From Ailanthus altissimus (Eukaryota > Streptophyta > Magnoliopsida > Sapindales > Simaroubaceae): a DNA stretch of 64,000 nucleotides. The stretch spans positions 18,320,501 to 18,384,500 of the forward strand of contig OX327705.1 of NCBI GenBank assembly GCA_946807835.1, given 5' to 3'. The notes below the pieces were generated by a model that saw nothing but the letters and a program-made list of their open reading frames with translations, did no database searches and was not told where the DNA came from. Below are positions 1 to 11,340 of the stretch, one piece after another (within the stretch, counting starts at the first letter, position 1; each line of letters begins with the position of its first letter). Both the position numbers and the translations under genes were made by a program.

Positions 1-1566
1 CACATATGACTTCTTCTTGATTGGATACACCCAACATCTCCTGGAATAATCATCTATGAATGATACAAAATATCTCGCTCCTCCTAAGGACATCACCGGT
101 GCTTGCCAAACATCAGAGTGGATCAATTCTAGAATTTCTTTACTTCTAGAACTGGATGTGCTGAACTTTAATCTGTGCTGCTTACTTGTGACACAGTGCT
201 CACAGAAGGGTAAATGAACCGATTTGAGCCCAGGAAGTAAATTTTGATCAGAGAGAATCTTCAAACCTCGTTCTGACATATGGCCCAGTTTGCGATGCCA
301 CATTATCGTTGACTCTTCTGCTGAACTAGTTGATGCAACAGATGCATCTCCTTCATACAGTGTTTCTCCATTAAGCATGTACAAATTTGCAGCAACCTTT
401 TCTGCCTTTATTACTACAAGCACGCCTTTGAGAATTTTCATTATCCCATTTTCAATTTGGGTCTTACACCCAGTGTTATCTAATTGTCCCAATGACAAAA
501 GATTCTTCTTGAGGCCTTTCACATGTCGCACCTCCTGGATAATACGAATAGTACCATCGTACATCTTTATCTTGATGGATCCTACTCCAGCAATTTCCAA
601 AGCATGATCGTCTCCCATATATACAGATCCTCCAGAGATAGGTTCATATTGATGGAACCATTCTCTTTTAGAGGTCATGTGCCATGTAGCTCCAGAATCC
701 ATGAGCCATACATCAGAGAACTGTTTTCTGCTTTCAACAACTGTTGCTACCTCGCTGTATAAAATTTCACCATCATCTGAGGTGCTTGCAATATTCCCTT
801 GAGGTTTGTCCTCTGCACTTTTCTTCAATCCCCAACAATCCTTCTTCACATGGCCTTTCTTGCCACAATGATAGCATTTGACGTTCTTTTTACTTCTGGA
901 TTTTGGTCTACCATGATTTTGACTCCCACTGGGGCCACGTTCTGTTGATCTACCTCTCATCATTGTCAAAGCTTCTGCTTGCTGCGAACATTCCTGTTTG
1001 TCTTCTTTATTTTTCCGTCTTCGTTCTTCTCCCAATACAGCAGCTGTAATATCATCGAAGACTAAGAATTCCGTTAGGATATTATTCGTCAAGTTGATGA
1101 TGAGTTGTTCATACGAATCTGGTAGGCTTTGAAGTAAAATCTCCGCACGTTCACCTGCCTCTATTTTATGCCCCAAGGAAGTGAGTTGGGAAAATAGAGT
1201 ATTTAACGTGTTGATGTGCTCTGTCACTGAAGTGGATTCTGCCATTCGAAGAGTATACAATCTCCTTTTTAAGAAGATCTTGTTGTGCAAAGATTTGGCC
1301 TCATATAATTTTATGAGAGTATCCCAGATCTCTTTTGCTGTCTTCTTTTTCGCTACACTGGATAGCACGTTATCAGCAAGTGCTAGATGCAGATCAGCAA
1401 CTGCATTACCGTCAATCTCATTCCACTTGATATCATCAGTGATACCAGCGGGTCTTTCATCAATTGCTTCTAAGCATTTGTTTTTCCTTAAAATTGCCTT
1501 TATTTTCATTTTTCACAATGTAAAATTACCTCCATTGAACTTCTCAACTTCGTATTTTGCCGCCAT
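1..1566 (-). pseudogene. Copia gag-pol polyprotein (gag, zinc knuckle, protease, start of integrase), one nonsense codon, partial
   Basis: The frame begins at ATG 1566-1564 (protein start MAAKYEVEKFNGG) and stays open to base 1, 522 codons, except for TGA at 1515-1513 where relatives have Trp in the NF-LW motif. Domains in order: UBN2-type gag; CCHC zinc knuckle CYHCGKKGHVKKDC at residues 231-244 (835-876); aspartic protease with D-S-G at residues 290-292 in WLMDSGATWH; integrase HHCC zinc domain from about residue 424; start of the integrase core with FIDDYSRR. Reverse transcriptase and RNase H lie outside the window. With only one stop in 522 codons, this is the best preserved coding region of the retroelements here. 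The product would encapsidate RNA, process the polyprotein and integrate cDNA; the stop at codon 18 should block translation from this start. Confidence 0.88.
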
Positions 1567-1701
1567 TGCTTTTCACCACGAACTGCTTTCTGCTAGGATC
1601 GGCTCCCACTGTTTCACGTAAATAGTACCCGTACGTATAAACAGTAACCGTATGTATGAATAGTAATCGTATATGTGAATAGTGACCTCCTTCAACCAGA
1701 A

Positions 1702-1713
1702 GCTCTGATACCA
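1702..1713 (-). other. Primer-binding site of element A
   Basis: Sense-strand TGGTATCAGAGC, the usual copia site complementary to the 3' end of initiator methionine tRNA. It sits two bases inside the LTR end at 1716, where minus-strand DNA synthesis starts. Confidence 0.85.
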
Positions 1714-1715
1714 CT

Positions 1716-2301
1716 TGTTAGGAAATTGAGGGGTGATGCAGGGTCGCAGCTAAAGCGAAATTGAGAAAAATAATGAAAATAAAAATAAGACAAAGACAAG
1801 ATTACGTGATTTGGCTTTTAGCCTACGTCCACGGGCGAAGACAGAAGAATCTTTTATTATCAGAAATGGAGAATATAAGTATTGTAGTGTTTTAGCCTTA
1901 CAACCCAAAACCCCAATACACCCAATTCTCTCAAATCACTCAAAAACTCTCTCAAAACTTTAGAAACTCTCTCTAAATTGCAATAGAAAATATATTAGTA
2001 AACTCTCTCTTTTATAAAGAGAATTGAGCAAGTGGACAACCATTTCAAATTTGTAAATACAAATCTGCAGCTGGCACATGGTGCCAGCTGCTGACAGCAT
2101 CAAATAGGTACCTGGCTTGGCTTCTATTGAGATGCGATTACCCTTATTATATTGAATTTGAACTCCAATCGTTTCATGAGGTTACAGACCTATTCGACAC
2201 AAAAATGAAAAAATTAAGAAAATGTGAAAAATCAGCCCCATGTTGGCCCATCTCATTATTATGATTCAATGAACTTCACCATTCCGTTTGGCAGGGTGTC
2301 A
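1716..2301 (-). repeat. 5' LTR of element A
   Basis: The inner end is fixed by the adjoining primer-binding site; it reads TGTTAGG on the plus strand. The LTR contains the palindrome around 2073-2091 (cagctggcac...gtgccagctg). The outer end near 2301 is a best guess. Confidence 0.6.
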
Positions 2302-2349
2302 ACGAGAGTAATGAACTGTAATTTATAATCAATTCAATGTCATTTAATA

Positions 2350-2925
2350 TATATATATATGTTAATGTGCAATTATTTCAAAGAATCATATGTTAATGTA
2401 AGTATGGAATTTAGCTGTACTAATGATGCTACTTAAAATTAAATTTAATGGCACATTTAACATTCAACATAATGATCTTTCATGTCAAATATATGCAAAA
2501 AAGCATGTCCACGAGCTAGTAATATATGTAGCATGAAAAAGACATGGCAAAGCTTGATTTATGCTTTTATGAACATGGGTTTCAATCGTCCCACATTTAG
2601 AAAAATTGTCAGTTTCATTTTTTAATAATGACTATTTTCTTCCCTACAAAGATTAGTCGAATATTTATTAAAAAAAATTAAATTGATATATATCATTAAA
2701 TTAAGGACGAAATTAGTATTCCCCCACCCTAATTATATGCTTCTTTTTATTTTACATATTTAACTATATATTATTCTTTTAATGGACAAGCAATTAGGCT
2801 CTATTTTGATAAGCAATTATTTGATTTTGACATACAATTCAATTTATTTACTAACATCCTTTTTAGCATTTCCAAAATCAATTGTTTTTTTTACTTGCCC
2901 ACGTTGCTCATGCCATGGGTCATTC
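2350..2925. repeat. Dispersed duplicated segment, copy 1 (second copy at 49530-50078)
   Basis: Long, nearly collinear similarity to 49530-50078 in the same orientation, with small indels, for example the shared stretches tgcaattatttcaaagaatc, atgatctttcatgtcaaata and atttgattttgacata. No open frame or transposon hallmark was recognised. Similarity stops at about 2925 and 50078, where the two flanks diverge into different LTR-like sequences. Confidence 0.8.
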
Positions 2926-3199
2926 TAATACTTTTCTAAACTGAACGATAGATAATTCAACATCTTGAGCTAAAAAATGGCCAAATATTACAATATAGAG
3001 ACACATGTTTGGTAATTGGATTAATGCTTAAGTACCTAACCCCCGTTGCTTTAGGTTCATCATTCATGAGAAAAAGGTTTCAAAGAAGCTGGTTGAATAA
3101 GAACCACCCATTGATTTGGTAGCTTTTTCTGCATTGAGAAAATGAGTTTAAGTTTTATTAAAAATTAGCGTTTTAACAATCATATATAATTATAAATTG

Positions 3200-3940
3200 A
3201 GTTGGATAATAAATATAAAGTCAATAAAAATTTAGTATAAGAAAATTGTGCAAGAAGGGAGCAAAATAAAAAGACTGAAGAATGAATACTGTTTACATGA
3301 TGGGGGTTATTGTTTATATGGTAACTTATAGATATTTTTTATTTTGACTTAATTGAGTTCTTTAAGTAGAATTTGAACTCTTATAACTAAGGACTTTTAT
3401 TCTAACTAGATTTAAGATTTCTAGAGACTTTATAAGCACTATATAAACCCTTGAAGATAGTTAAATATTTAAATTATTAAGATGTAAATATAAGAGAAAG
3501 TAAATGAGTTAGGTAGGCATTAAGTGCGATATACATTAGAGTGTAATCTTTAAGGGTGTATTTGTTCTTGAGTAAATAAAATGAGCACTATAGATCCTTT
3601 TGAGAGAGGCTCGAGCTATTCTTTTATTCATCGAGTAAAATCTCTTATGGAGTGAGAAATACTAAGAAGTCTTGTAAAAATCATAGAGATCTAGAAAGAT
3701 ACTTAGAGATCTACAATGAGAGATATAAAAAGGTTTGTAAGATCATGATAATCTAAAAGATACTTAATAATCTGATTAATAAAAGAAGTTGGATCATAAA
3801 TCCCCAATGGACGTAGGTGTTTTGGCCAAATCACGTATATATTGTATTTTGTTGTTTGTTTCTTTATGCTTATTAGTGTGTTAATCTTGTATGTTCTTAA
3901 TTATTTGTTAGTTATATCTTCCGCACGCACAAAGAGTTTC
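3200..3940 (+). repeat. Copia LTR-like stretch (probable solo LTR remnant)
   Basis: The stretch resembles the 3' half of the other copia LTRs in the window: a TATA-like block (ctatataaaccc, about 3440), then a long leader ending in the recognisable phrase ccaatggacgtaggtg...aaatcacgta near 3810-3836, also found in the LTRs at 5459, 19085, 51286 and 62031. No target duplication was identified; both ends are approximate. Confidence 0.5.
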
Positions 3941-4135
3941 TTTAAAGAATATGCCAAAAGAAATTCTATCAAAAGGGTATTAACAATAAAACTAATCTCA
4001 TTAAGAGATTAATGCTAAGATGATTTTTCATCAAGAAGTTTTTTTATAAGAGTAAGGATAAATTTTTCTCAAATTTAAAAACAAAAAACATTGAGCTAGT
4101 TGATTTATCTTATTCTTTTAAAAGGTAAATTAACT
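3925..4135. repeat. Duplicated segment, empty-site copy (filled copy at 51200-51285 plus 51964-52090)
   Basis: From cgcacgcacaaagag to tcttttaaaaggtaaatt this segment matches the two flanks of the solo LTR at 51286-51963. The LTR is absent here; the aatgc at 4011-4015 corresponds to the target bases on either side of the LTR in the other copy. Confidence 0.75.
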
Positions 4136-4138
4136 TAT

Positions 4139-4365
4139 GGGATAAGTATAATTTTACTCTAATATTTTGGACTAATTAACAACTTTGTCCCAATTAGATC
4201 TAAAACATCCAATTTTGTCATAATCTATTAATTTTGATCGTTAGTTTTAAGAGATAAGTACAAATTTACTTTAATGTTTTAAGTTAATTAACAACTTTGC
4301 CTTGGTTAGATCTAAAATACTCAATTTTGTTATAATCCGTTAATTTTTTGCCGTTGGTTTTAATA
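4139..4365. repeat. Two-copy imperfect tandem repeat, about 110 bp units
   Basis: Unit 1 starts at about 4139 (gggataagtataattttact) and unit 2 at about 4249 (gagataagtacaaatttact). Both contain ttaacaactttg and ttagatctaaaa at the same spacing and end with a taatc(t/c)(a/g)ttaattttt phrase. Not coding. Confidence 0.65.
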
Positions 4366-4447
4366 GTAAAAGGGTAAAAATATAATCTCGTTATACAAAT
4401 AAATTACATATTAAACACGTTGCACAATGTTATACATTCATTGTCTT

Positions 4448-4967
4448 TAATAAAATGACATGTGTCATAACGTGATTAGTACTTTTAATACGTGTCATTG
4501 TGTAATTGGTTTATTTTTTTAAAAATAATTTGTAAATAAATTATATTATACAAAAAAATTAAAATAAAAATTGGCCTGTCGCTAGTAAAGCTGCCGGTGG
4601 GCACTCGATCACTGTTTTTCAGCAATACACCGACATCAAAAATTTATCAAATTTATATCATTTGACTCTATTTTTCTTAATCTACACAGCCGCCACCACT
4701 CTCCATTATTTTTGACCATTTTTTGATCTTTTTTTGTCAAAAATGATCCCACCACTGTGTAGATAAAAAAAAATAGAATCTGATAAAATAAATTTTAATT
4801 TTTTTCTTACTATCATTGTAGTCGAAAAACAACGGTAGGCCGACGAACACTTTTCGATGACCGTGTCAATTTTATTTTTAATTTTTTAAATTTATTTTAT
4901 TAAAAATATAACTAATTATACGACAACACGTGTCATTTGTAACAAATCATACAATGACACATGTTCA
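4448..4967. mobile_element. Foldback / MITE-like element (large imperfect inverted repeat)
   Basis: The left half (4448 on: gacatgtgtcat, acgtgtcattgtgtaattgg, ctctatttttcttaatctac) is the imperfect reverse complement of the right half ending near 4967 (gacacatgt, tgacacgtgttgt, tagataaaaaaaaatagaat on the appropriate strand). The centre lies around 4715-4735. No transposase frame is present. Element limits and target duplication were not determined. Confidence 0.55.
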
Positions 4968-5453
4968 TTTACATCTATAGATAAGAGAATAATTTATTAT
5001 AATTTTAAAATATAAAATATAAGAATATTCTAAATATTTTCTATGTGACTCTTTATATAATTTATCTCTTATAGTTTTTTTTTTCGTTGAATTTTTAATC
5101 TCTTTATATAATGAGTGATATTTAATTCGTTGTTGAACTTGTATTCTTAATCTTTGTATAATTTAAATTTTACTTTTAATAAAGTAAATATCACAAAAAA
5201 ATTACTAATCTAAAAATATCTTAAATCAATCAAAATAAATTAACGTAAGTATTTTTTAAATAAATTTAATTTAATTCAATAATCAAATATAAGTATGACC
5301 TAATATTAAAAGTACATTTTTCATAAATGGTACATAGTAATAGTAATAGAGTAGATTGTTTCTTATATAATATTAGTATTGACTTCAGAATGCATTATTT
5401 GGATTTCAATATTCACATGGAAAATAAGGGTTTGAAATACATGCAAAGCAATA
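4968..5453. other. AT-rich stretch without recognised features
   Basis: No coding potential, repeat unit or RNA gene was seen. It is the left flank of element B and ends with the target duplication tatag. Confidence 0.5.
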
Positions 5454-5458
5454 TATAG

Positions 5459-6144
5459 TGCGAGAATATTAATTGAAAATTATCGGGATATAATTTGGAG
5501 AGTAAGTTAAGTGTATAAGGTGTGCACGGATTGAAGACGGACGTGAAAGGAGATGAAAAACGAAGAAGGGCACACCAGGCGCCAGCGTCGCAGCGACGGC
5601 GCTAGGAGACCAGCGCCGCAGCGCTCAAACGGGCGCGCTAGCGCCGCGGCGATGAGAGCCCAGCACCGCGGCGCTGGAGACAGAAACAGTATCCTGAAAT
5701 AAAGAAACTTCCTTATTTCGTCTCTCACTTATTTCAGGACTCCTTAATACGACTCCCACACGTATAAAATAAACATAGGTCGTCACAAAGCCTATATAAA
5801 GGCTATCAATTAGCTTGTAAACATATCTTTGTGATCAACAAGAAATCTTTGTAATTTTAGTGATAATCTTTGTGGTTCTTTGTGAGAGAAAATTCCTAGA
5901 GTATAAGAGAGAGTTTTCTTTGTAATCTTTCTTGTAATAGGCATACTTTTGTGAGTGCATTGTGATTCATAATAAGATAAGAGTGTGATCTTAATCCGCT
6001 GTGGACGTAGGCAAGTTGCTAAACCACGTAATTCTTTGTGTGTTCTTTTTCTATCCCTTTCTCTTTATTTCTTAATAACTTGTTCTACATTATTATTTGC
6101 TTGGGATATTTATTTTTGCTTGTTTGTGTGCTTCCGCTTCAACA
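5459..6144 (+). repeat. 5' LTR of element B
   Basis: Begins TGCGAGAATATTAATTG and ends CTTCAACA immediately before the primer-binding site. It contains a GC-rich block (5575-5690) built from variants of agcgccgcggcgct, a TATA box at 5792-5800 and an A/T-rich leader. A 73-codon minus-strand open frame here is only a by-product of the GC-rich block. Confidence 0.88.
5792..5800 (+). promoter_or_regulatory. TATA box of the element B 5' LTR
   Basis: CTATATAAA lies downstream of the GC-rich block, as expected for the LTR promoter that would start the genomic RNA. The matching box in the 3' LTR is at about 10256-10264. Confidence 0.6.
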
Positions 6145-6147
6145 AAC

Positions 6148-6159
6148 TGGTATCAGAGC
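6148..6159 (+). other. Primer-binding site of element B
   Basis: TGGTATCAGAGC, three bases after the 5' LTR, complementary to initiator methionine tRNA. Confidence 0.9.
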
Positions 6160-6175
6160 TTGGTTATAAGCAGAC

Positions 6176-9100
6176 ATGGCCACACCCAAGTACGAGGTAG
6201 AGAAATTCAACGGTACGAATGACTTCAATCTGTGGAAGATGAAGATTAAGGTGTTATTGGTGAGCCAAAAGCTTGGTTCGGCATTAGAGGAGACTGCAAC
6301 TCCATCTAGTGATGAAGAAAAGACGCCAGAGTCATCTAGAACTGAAGCAGAAAGAAAGGACATTCAAGAAAGAGCTCATAACACAATCATTCTGTCATTG
6401 AGCGATAAAGTACTAAGGGAAGTAGCAGGTGAGACGATGGCAATAGGTCTTTGGAAGAAGCTTGACTCTCTTTATATGAGAAAATCGTTGGCCAATAGAT
6501 TACATATAAAGAAGAAGCTATATCGGCTATTCGTGTCAGAGGGGACGCCGATGAAAGATCATATAGACACCTTCAATACGATCATCCTTAATCTTAAATC
6601 TATCAACATCAAGATATAAGATGAAGATAGAGCAATTATCCTGCTGAGTTCACTCCCCAAGAGTTATAAGAGTTTTGTTGATACACTACTCTACGGCAGA
6701 GAGAGTTTAACGATGAGTGATGTGAAATCATCATTAAACTCAAAGTTATTAGAAAAGCAGACCAAGGGCAATGCAGAAAGCTTATCTGTACGAGGAAGGC
6801 CCTTATATAGAGATGGGAAGAAAAAAGGCTCAAGGTCGAAGTCTAAGACTCCTAGGAAGTGCTATTGCTGCAAAAAAAGAGGGACACTTCATAAAGGACT
6901 GTCCTGAGAGGAGAGCACAAGACAAGAAGAAAGCGGATGCTGTACTTGCCTATGATGATAGCTATGACAGCGCAGAGACACTCATCGCTACTGATGGTAA
7001 AAACTCTAAACAATGGGTTCTTGATTCTGGTTGCACTTTTTACATGTGCCCACACAAGTCCTGGTTTACAAATTTCCAGCCTATTAGTAGTGGTAAGGTC
7101 TTAATGGGTAATGACATTGCATATCAGATGATGAGAATTGATAGTGTTAAACTTAGGTTACATGATGGGCGAGTGAGAGAGTTGACAGATGTTAGGTATG
7201 TTCTTGACTTGAAGAGAAACTTGATCTCACTAGGGACTCTAGACCAGAATGGGTGTTCCATCAGGATCGACGGAAGGATTTTAAGAGTTTTGAAAGGTTC
7301 CATGGTGGTGGTGAGATGAGAGAAGCGCAAAGGGGTTTATGTGCTTAAGGGTGAAGTCATAAGCGGTTCTGCATTATTATCTGTAGATGATGATGCAAAC
7401 TAAGTTGTGGCATCTTAGACTGGCACACCTAGGCGAGAGAAACCTAAAGGAGTTATTCAGTCAAAAGGCGTTTGGAAAAGATAAGTTTCAGCCCTTAGAG
7501 TTTTGTGAGCATTGTGTGCTTGGGAAAGCACATAGGGTAAGGTTTAGTTCCGGCGAGCACAAGACTAAGGGGACTCTTGACTACATACACTCGGATCTTT
7601 GGGGACCAGCTCAGACAGCTACTCGTGGTGGTACCAGGTATTTTTTTCAGCTTAATTGATGACTATTCGAGGAAGCTGTGGGTCTATGTGTTGAAGAGCA
7701 AGGATTAAGCCTTTGAAGTATTCAAGACTTAGAAAGTTCTTGTTGAGAATCAGACTGGCAAAAGGGTAAAGAGGCTAAAGACTAACAACGGCCTCAAATT
7801 TTGCAACAGAGAGTTTGATGGTTTTTGTGCCAAGCATGGGATTGTAAGGTATAGAATAGTAAGATCAATACCACAGTAGAATGGCGTAACTGAGAGGATG
7901 AATAGAACCCTACTTGAAAGGGTTAGATGCATGCTTACCAATGCGAAAATGTCCAAGATATTTTGGGGAGAAGCTGCAGTGATTGCAGCTTACTTGATTA
8001 ATAAAAGTCCCTCCTCAGCAATTGACTTCAAAATGCCAAAGAAGAAATGGTCTGACAATCCTCCGAAGTATGACCACCTCATAATATTTGGTTGTCCTGC
8101 CATTGTACATGTTAAGGAGGGAAAATTAGAACCTAAAGCTATCAAATGGGTATTCATAGGATATCCCGAAGGAGTGAATAAATATAAAGTGTGGTGTAAA
8201 GACTTGACACCACTAAGGAGTATTATAAGCCGTGATGTGACGTTCGATGAGATGACAATGCTGAAAACCTCCCAAGAAGATGAGAAAGAAGAATATGTGC
8301 CCAAGGAAGACTTAGCACTCGAGTCAATAGAAGTTGAAGTAGAGCCTGAACATGGATCTGATATGCCCCCAGATCAAAACTTCAACGAAGAGATCCTTGA
8401 AAATGAACCAAGTACACTTGCGAGTTCCTCCAAGTCCACCCAAAGAAAGACTAGAACTCTTGAGATGGAACTTGAAGAGCACCAGCTTGCTAGAGACAGG
8501 TTAAAGAGAATGATTAACCCACCAGCTAGGTATGCATAAGTAGACTTAGTTACACATGCTTTTAATTCTGCTTACACTCTTGAGTACGATAAGCCTAGGA
8601 CATATGGCGAGGCTATGAAGAGTGAAAACAAGAAAGAATGGCAGCAGGCCATGGAAGAAGAAATCAGTTCTCTTCAGAAGAATAATACCAGGAAGTTGGT
8701 GGAGAGACCTCAAAAGAAGCTAGTCGAGTGTAGGTGGGTGTATAAGGTGAAGGAGGGGATACCGAGGATTGAACCTACAAGATTCAAGGCTAAGTTAGTA
8801 GCACAAGGTTTTACTCAGAGAGAGGGAGTCGATTTTCATGAGATATTCTCTCCAGTTGTCAAGCACACATCTATTAGGATTTTGTTAGCCATGTATGCAA
8901 ACCTTGATTTACATCTAGAGCAGATGGATGTAAAGGTAGCTTTTCTACATAGAGAGCTTGAAGAAACGATATACATGGCACAACCGCAAGAGTTCGAGGA
9001 GCCTGAAAAAGAAGATCATGCTTGTTTGCTAAAGAAGTCATTATACGGGTTAAAGCAATCACCTAGACAGTGGTATAAGAGATTTGATGAGTTTATAATG

Positions 9101-9843
9101 GCTTGTGGTTTTAATAGGAGTAAGTATGACGGATGCGTGTACTTCAAGAACATAAGTTGTAGGATGATGTATTTGCTTCTATACGTCGATGATATGTTGA
9201 TCGCATGCAAGAATATGGAAGAAATACAGAAGCTCAAGAAGCAGTTGAGTGGCGAGTTTAAAATGAAATATTTGGGAGCAGAAAGAGAATTTTGGGTATG
9301 GATATTGTGAGGGAAAGAAGAGATGTTATCTTCTTGTCACAACAGCGATATATAGTCAAAATTTTGGAGAAGTTTGGTATGTCAAACGCGAATGCTATCT
9401 CTATTCCTTTGGCCATGCATTTCAGATTTTCAGCAGCACAGTCGCCGACATCCGATGAGAAGAAACTGCAGATGAGCAAAGTACCGTATGCAAGCGCTGT
9501 GGGGAGCATCATATATACAATGGTTTGCACAAGACCAGACATAGCACAGGCTGTGAGTGTGGTGAGTAGATATATGGCGAATCTGGGAAAAGATCACTGG
9601 CTTGCAGTAAAATGGATTCTGAGATATCTCAAGGGGACGTCAAATCACGGGTTGACGTATAAAAGGGATGAGGACAACAATGAAATGGTAAGAGGGTACG
9701 TAGACTTAGATTATGCAGGTGATCTTGACAAGAGAAGATCATTGATAGGCTACGTATTCACAGTGTTTAGGTGTAGTGTGTGTTGGAGATCAGTTCTACA
9801 ACATGTGGTTGCACTATCTACCACAGAGGGGATTTGTGGATGA
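6176..9843 (+). pseudogene. Copia gag-pol of element B, broken by stops and frameshifts, RNase H deleted
   Basis: Gag starts at ATG 6176 (MATPKYEVEKFNG). In-frame TAA at 6617-6619 ends the first frame; gag continues in the same frame to a CCHC knuckle whose frame is lost by an extra A in the run 6872-6878. Protease (WVLDSGCTFYMCP) follows at about 7010-7055. TGA at 7317-7319, then +1 shifts at about 7398 and 7645 break the integrase; its HHCC part is at 7405-7540 and its later part at 7898-8300. More in-frame stops lie near 7706, 7736, 7876 and at 8537-8539. Reverse transcriptase runs from about 8610 with YVDDM at 9183-9197, a one-base deletion near 9275, and ends in RNase H at ALSTTEG, where the rest of RNase H is missing and the polypurine region follows directly. 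No functional polyprotein is possible. Confidence 0.9.
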
Positions 9844-9844
9844 T

Positions 9845-9866
9845 TTTGAATCAAAGAGGGGATTTG
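9845..9866 (+). other. Polypurine tract of element B, with a second copy just upstream
   Basis: AAAGAGGGGATTT (9853-9865) directly precedes the 3' LTR and is the expected plus-strand primer. A near copy, cagaggggatttg, lies at about 9823-9836 at the point where RNase H breaks off, so the RNase H deletion probably joined at a short shared GAGG. Confidence 0.75.
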
Positions 9867-10585
9867 TGATAATATTGATTGAAAATCATCAGAATATGAT
9901 TTGGAGAGCAAGTCAAGTGCGTAGGGTGCGCACGGATCGAAGACGGACGCAAAAGAAGGAGAAAAATGAAGAAGGGCGCACTAGGTGCCAGCGCCGCAGC
10001 AACCAGGTGTGAGCGCCGTGGCGCCAAGAGACCGGCGCTCATTCCAGAACCTGAGCGCCGCGGCGCCAAGAGACCAGCGCCGCAGCGCTCAGACGGGCGC
10101 GCCAGTGCCACGACGATGAGAGCTCAGCGCCACGGCGCTGGAGACGGGAATAGTATCCCAAAATAAGAAAACTTCCTTATTTCGTCTCCCACTTATTTGA
10201 GGACTCCCTAATACGACTTCCACAAGTATATGGTAAACCTAGGTCGTCCCAAAACCTATATAAAAGCTATCAATTGACTTGTAAACATATATTTGTGATC
10301 AACAAGAAATCTTTGTGATCTTAGTAATAATGTTTGTGAGAGAAAATCTCTAAAGTATAAGAGAGAGTTTTTTTTGTGATCTTTTTTGTAATAAACATAT
10401 TTTATGAGTATCTTATGATTCATAATAAGAGAAGAGTGTAATCTTGATCCGTTATGAACGTAAACAAATTGTTGAACCACGTAATTATTTATGTATTCTT
10501 CTTCTACCCTTTTTTTTTATTTTTTAATAATTTATTATGCATTATTATTTGTTTTTCACTTGTTTATATGTTTTGGCTTCTAACG
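9867..10585 (+). repeat. 3' LTR of element B
   Basis: Homologous to 5459-6144 along its length. It carries a longer GC-rich block (9979-10145) with extra gcgccgcggcgc-type modules, which explains most of its greater length (719 versus 686 bp). Ends with TAACG followed by target duplication tatag. Confidence 0.88.
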
Positions 10586-10590
10586 TATAG

Positions 10591-11340
10591 TTATTCAGTA
10601 ATTAAAACTGTGTCATAGACACATTATATTTGTTATAGAACAATATTAAATGGCATGAATTTTCTTATAAAAGTTTAGATGGAATAAGATTATCCATTAA
10701 ATACCAATTTTTTATTTTTATTTCAATTTAACTGATTGTTGACACAAATCATAATCAAAATCATCCCAGCAACGCTCGTGACCCGCGCAACCGTGTATGA
10801 TTGATTTACTTTAAAAAAAAAAACATAATTGATTTATTTATTATCACATTATCTATTTTATTTATTATTTTACTATTTTGTATTTATCTTTTCAATTATG
10901 CTATGTTACATTAGATAATACAAGTAAATTTGTATCATTAGTTATATATATATATATATAATATTGATGATTATAACAATGAAATTAATTAATAATTTTT
11001 AAAATAAAATTATAGGTATTAAAATTTTACTATATTATTGAATGAATAACATGATAAATTTAATGTAATTTCTAGAGTTTCTTTTAAATCGATATTTTAT
11101 ATGTTTTACTTGGCTAACATTATTTTCTTTCCTCCTCACCAAATTTGGTAGCTTATTGTGTAGTGGAAAAATTGAAAGTAATAAAGGTATGGAAAGAAAG
11201 CAAAGCAGGCAAATATTTTATTTAAAATATGCACTTTGGATTGTTAATTAGGTGAATATCATATCGTGAAAAACACATTTCATTTCTAATCTCAGAATCA
11301 GAACCATAATAATATTTAGTAAAACCTCATAATTTTTATT
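10591..11340. other. AT-rich intergenic stretch
   Basis: No gene seen. A short (TA)n microsatellite is at 10944-10961; a poly-A run at about 10814-10823. Confidence 0.5.

Larger units (their letters stand above)
1..2301 (-). mobile_element. Copia retrotransposon A, 5' half only (runs off the left edge)
   Basis: The element reads leftwards: an LTR on the right (about 1716-2301), a primer-binding site at 1702-1713, then gag-protease-integrase coding sequence down to base 1. Only the 5' half is in the window. The gag start resembles Tnt1/Tork-type copia elements; that lineage name is inference. The outer LTR end at about 2301 is chosen because the sense strand there begins TGACACC; without the second LTR or a target duplication it is uncertain. 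Confidence 0.85.
5459..10585 (+). mobile_element. Copia retrotransposon B, two LTRs, target duplication, decayed
   Basis: LTRs at 5459-6144 and 9867-10585 bracket a primer-binding site, decayed gag-pol and polypurine tract. The 5-bp target duplication tatag is perfect (5454-5458 and 10586-10590). The right LTR end reads TAACG instead of the expected CAACA. The element is about 5.1 kb, typical for copia, though it lacks the RNase H C-terminus. Gag and pol style (MATPKYEVEKFNG) suggests the Tork group; that is inference. The many stops and the different GC-rich blocks in its two LTRs indicate an old insertion. Confidence 0.92.

Noticed and set aside
290..1621. Plus-strand open frames at 290-762 and 1181-1621
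   Set aside because: They are antisense to the continuous gag-pol frame of element A and show no family motif of their own.
5507..5728. Minus-strand 73-codon frame and a similar one at 9851-10111
   Set aside because: Both come from the GC-rich module block of the element B LTRs; the Ala/Arg-rich translation reflects base composition.
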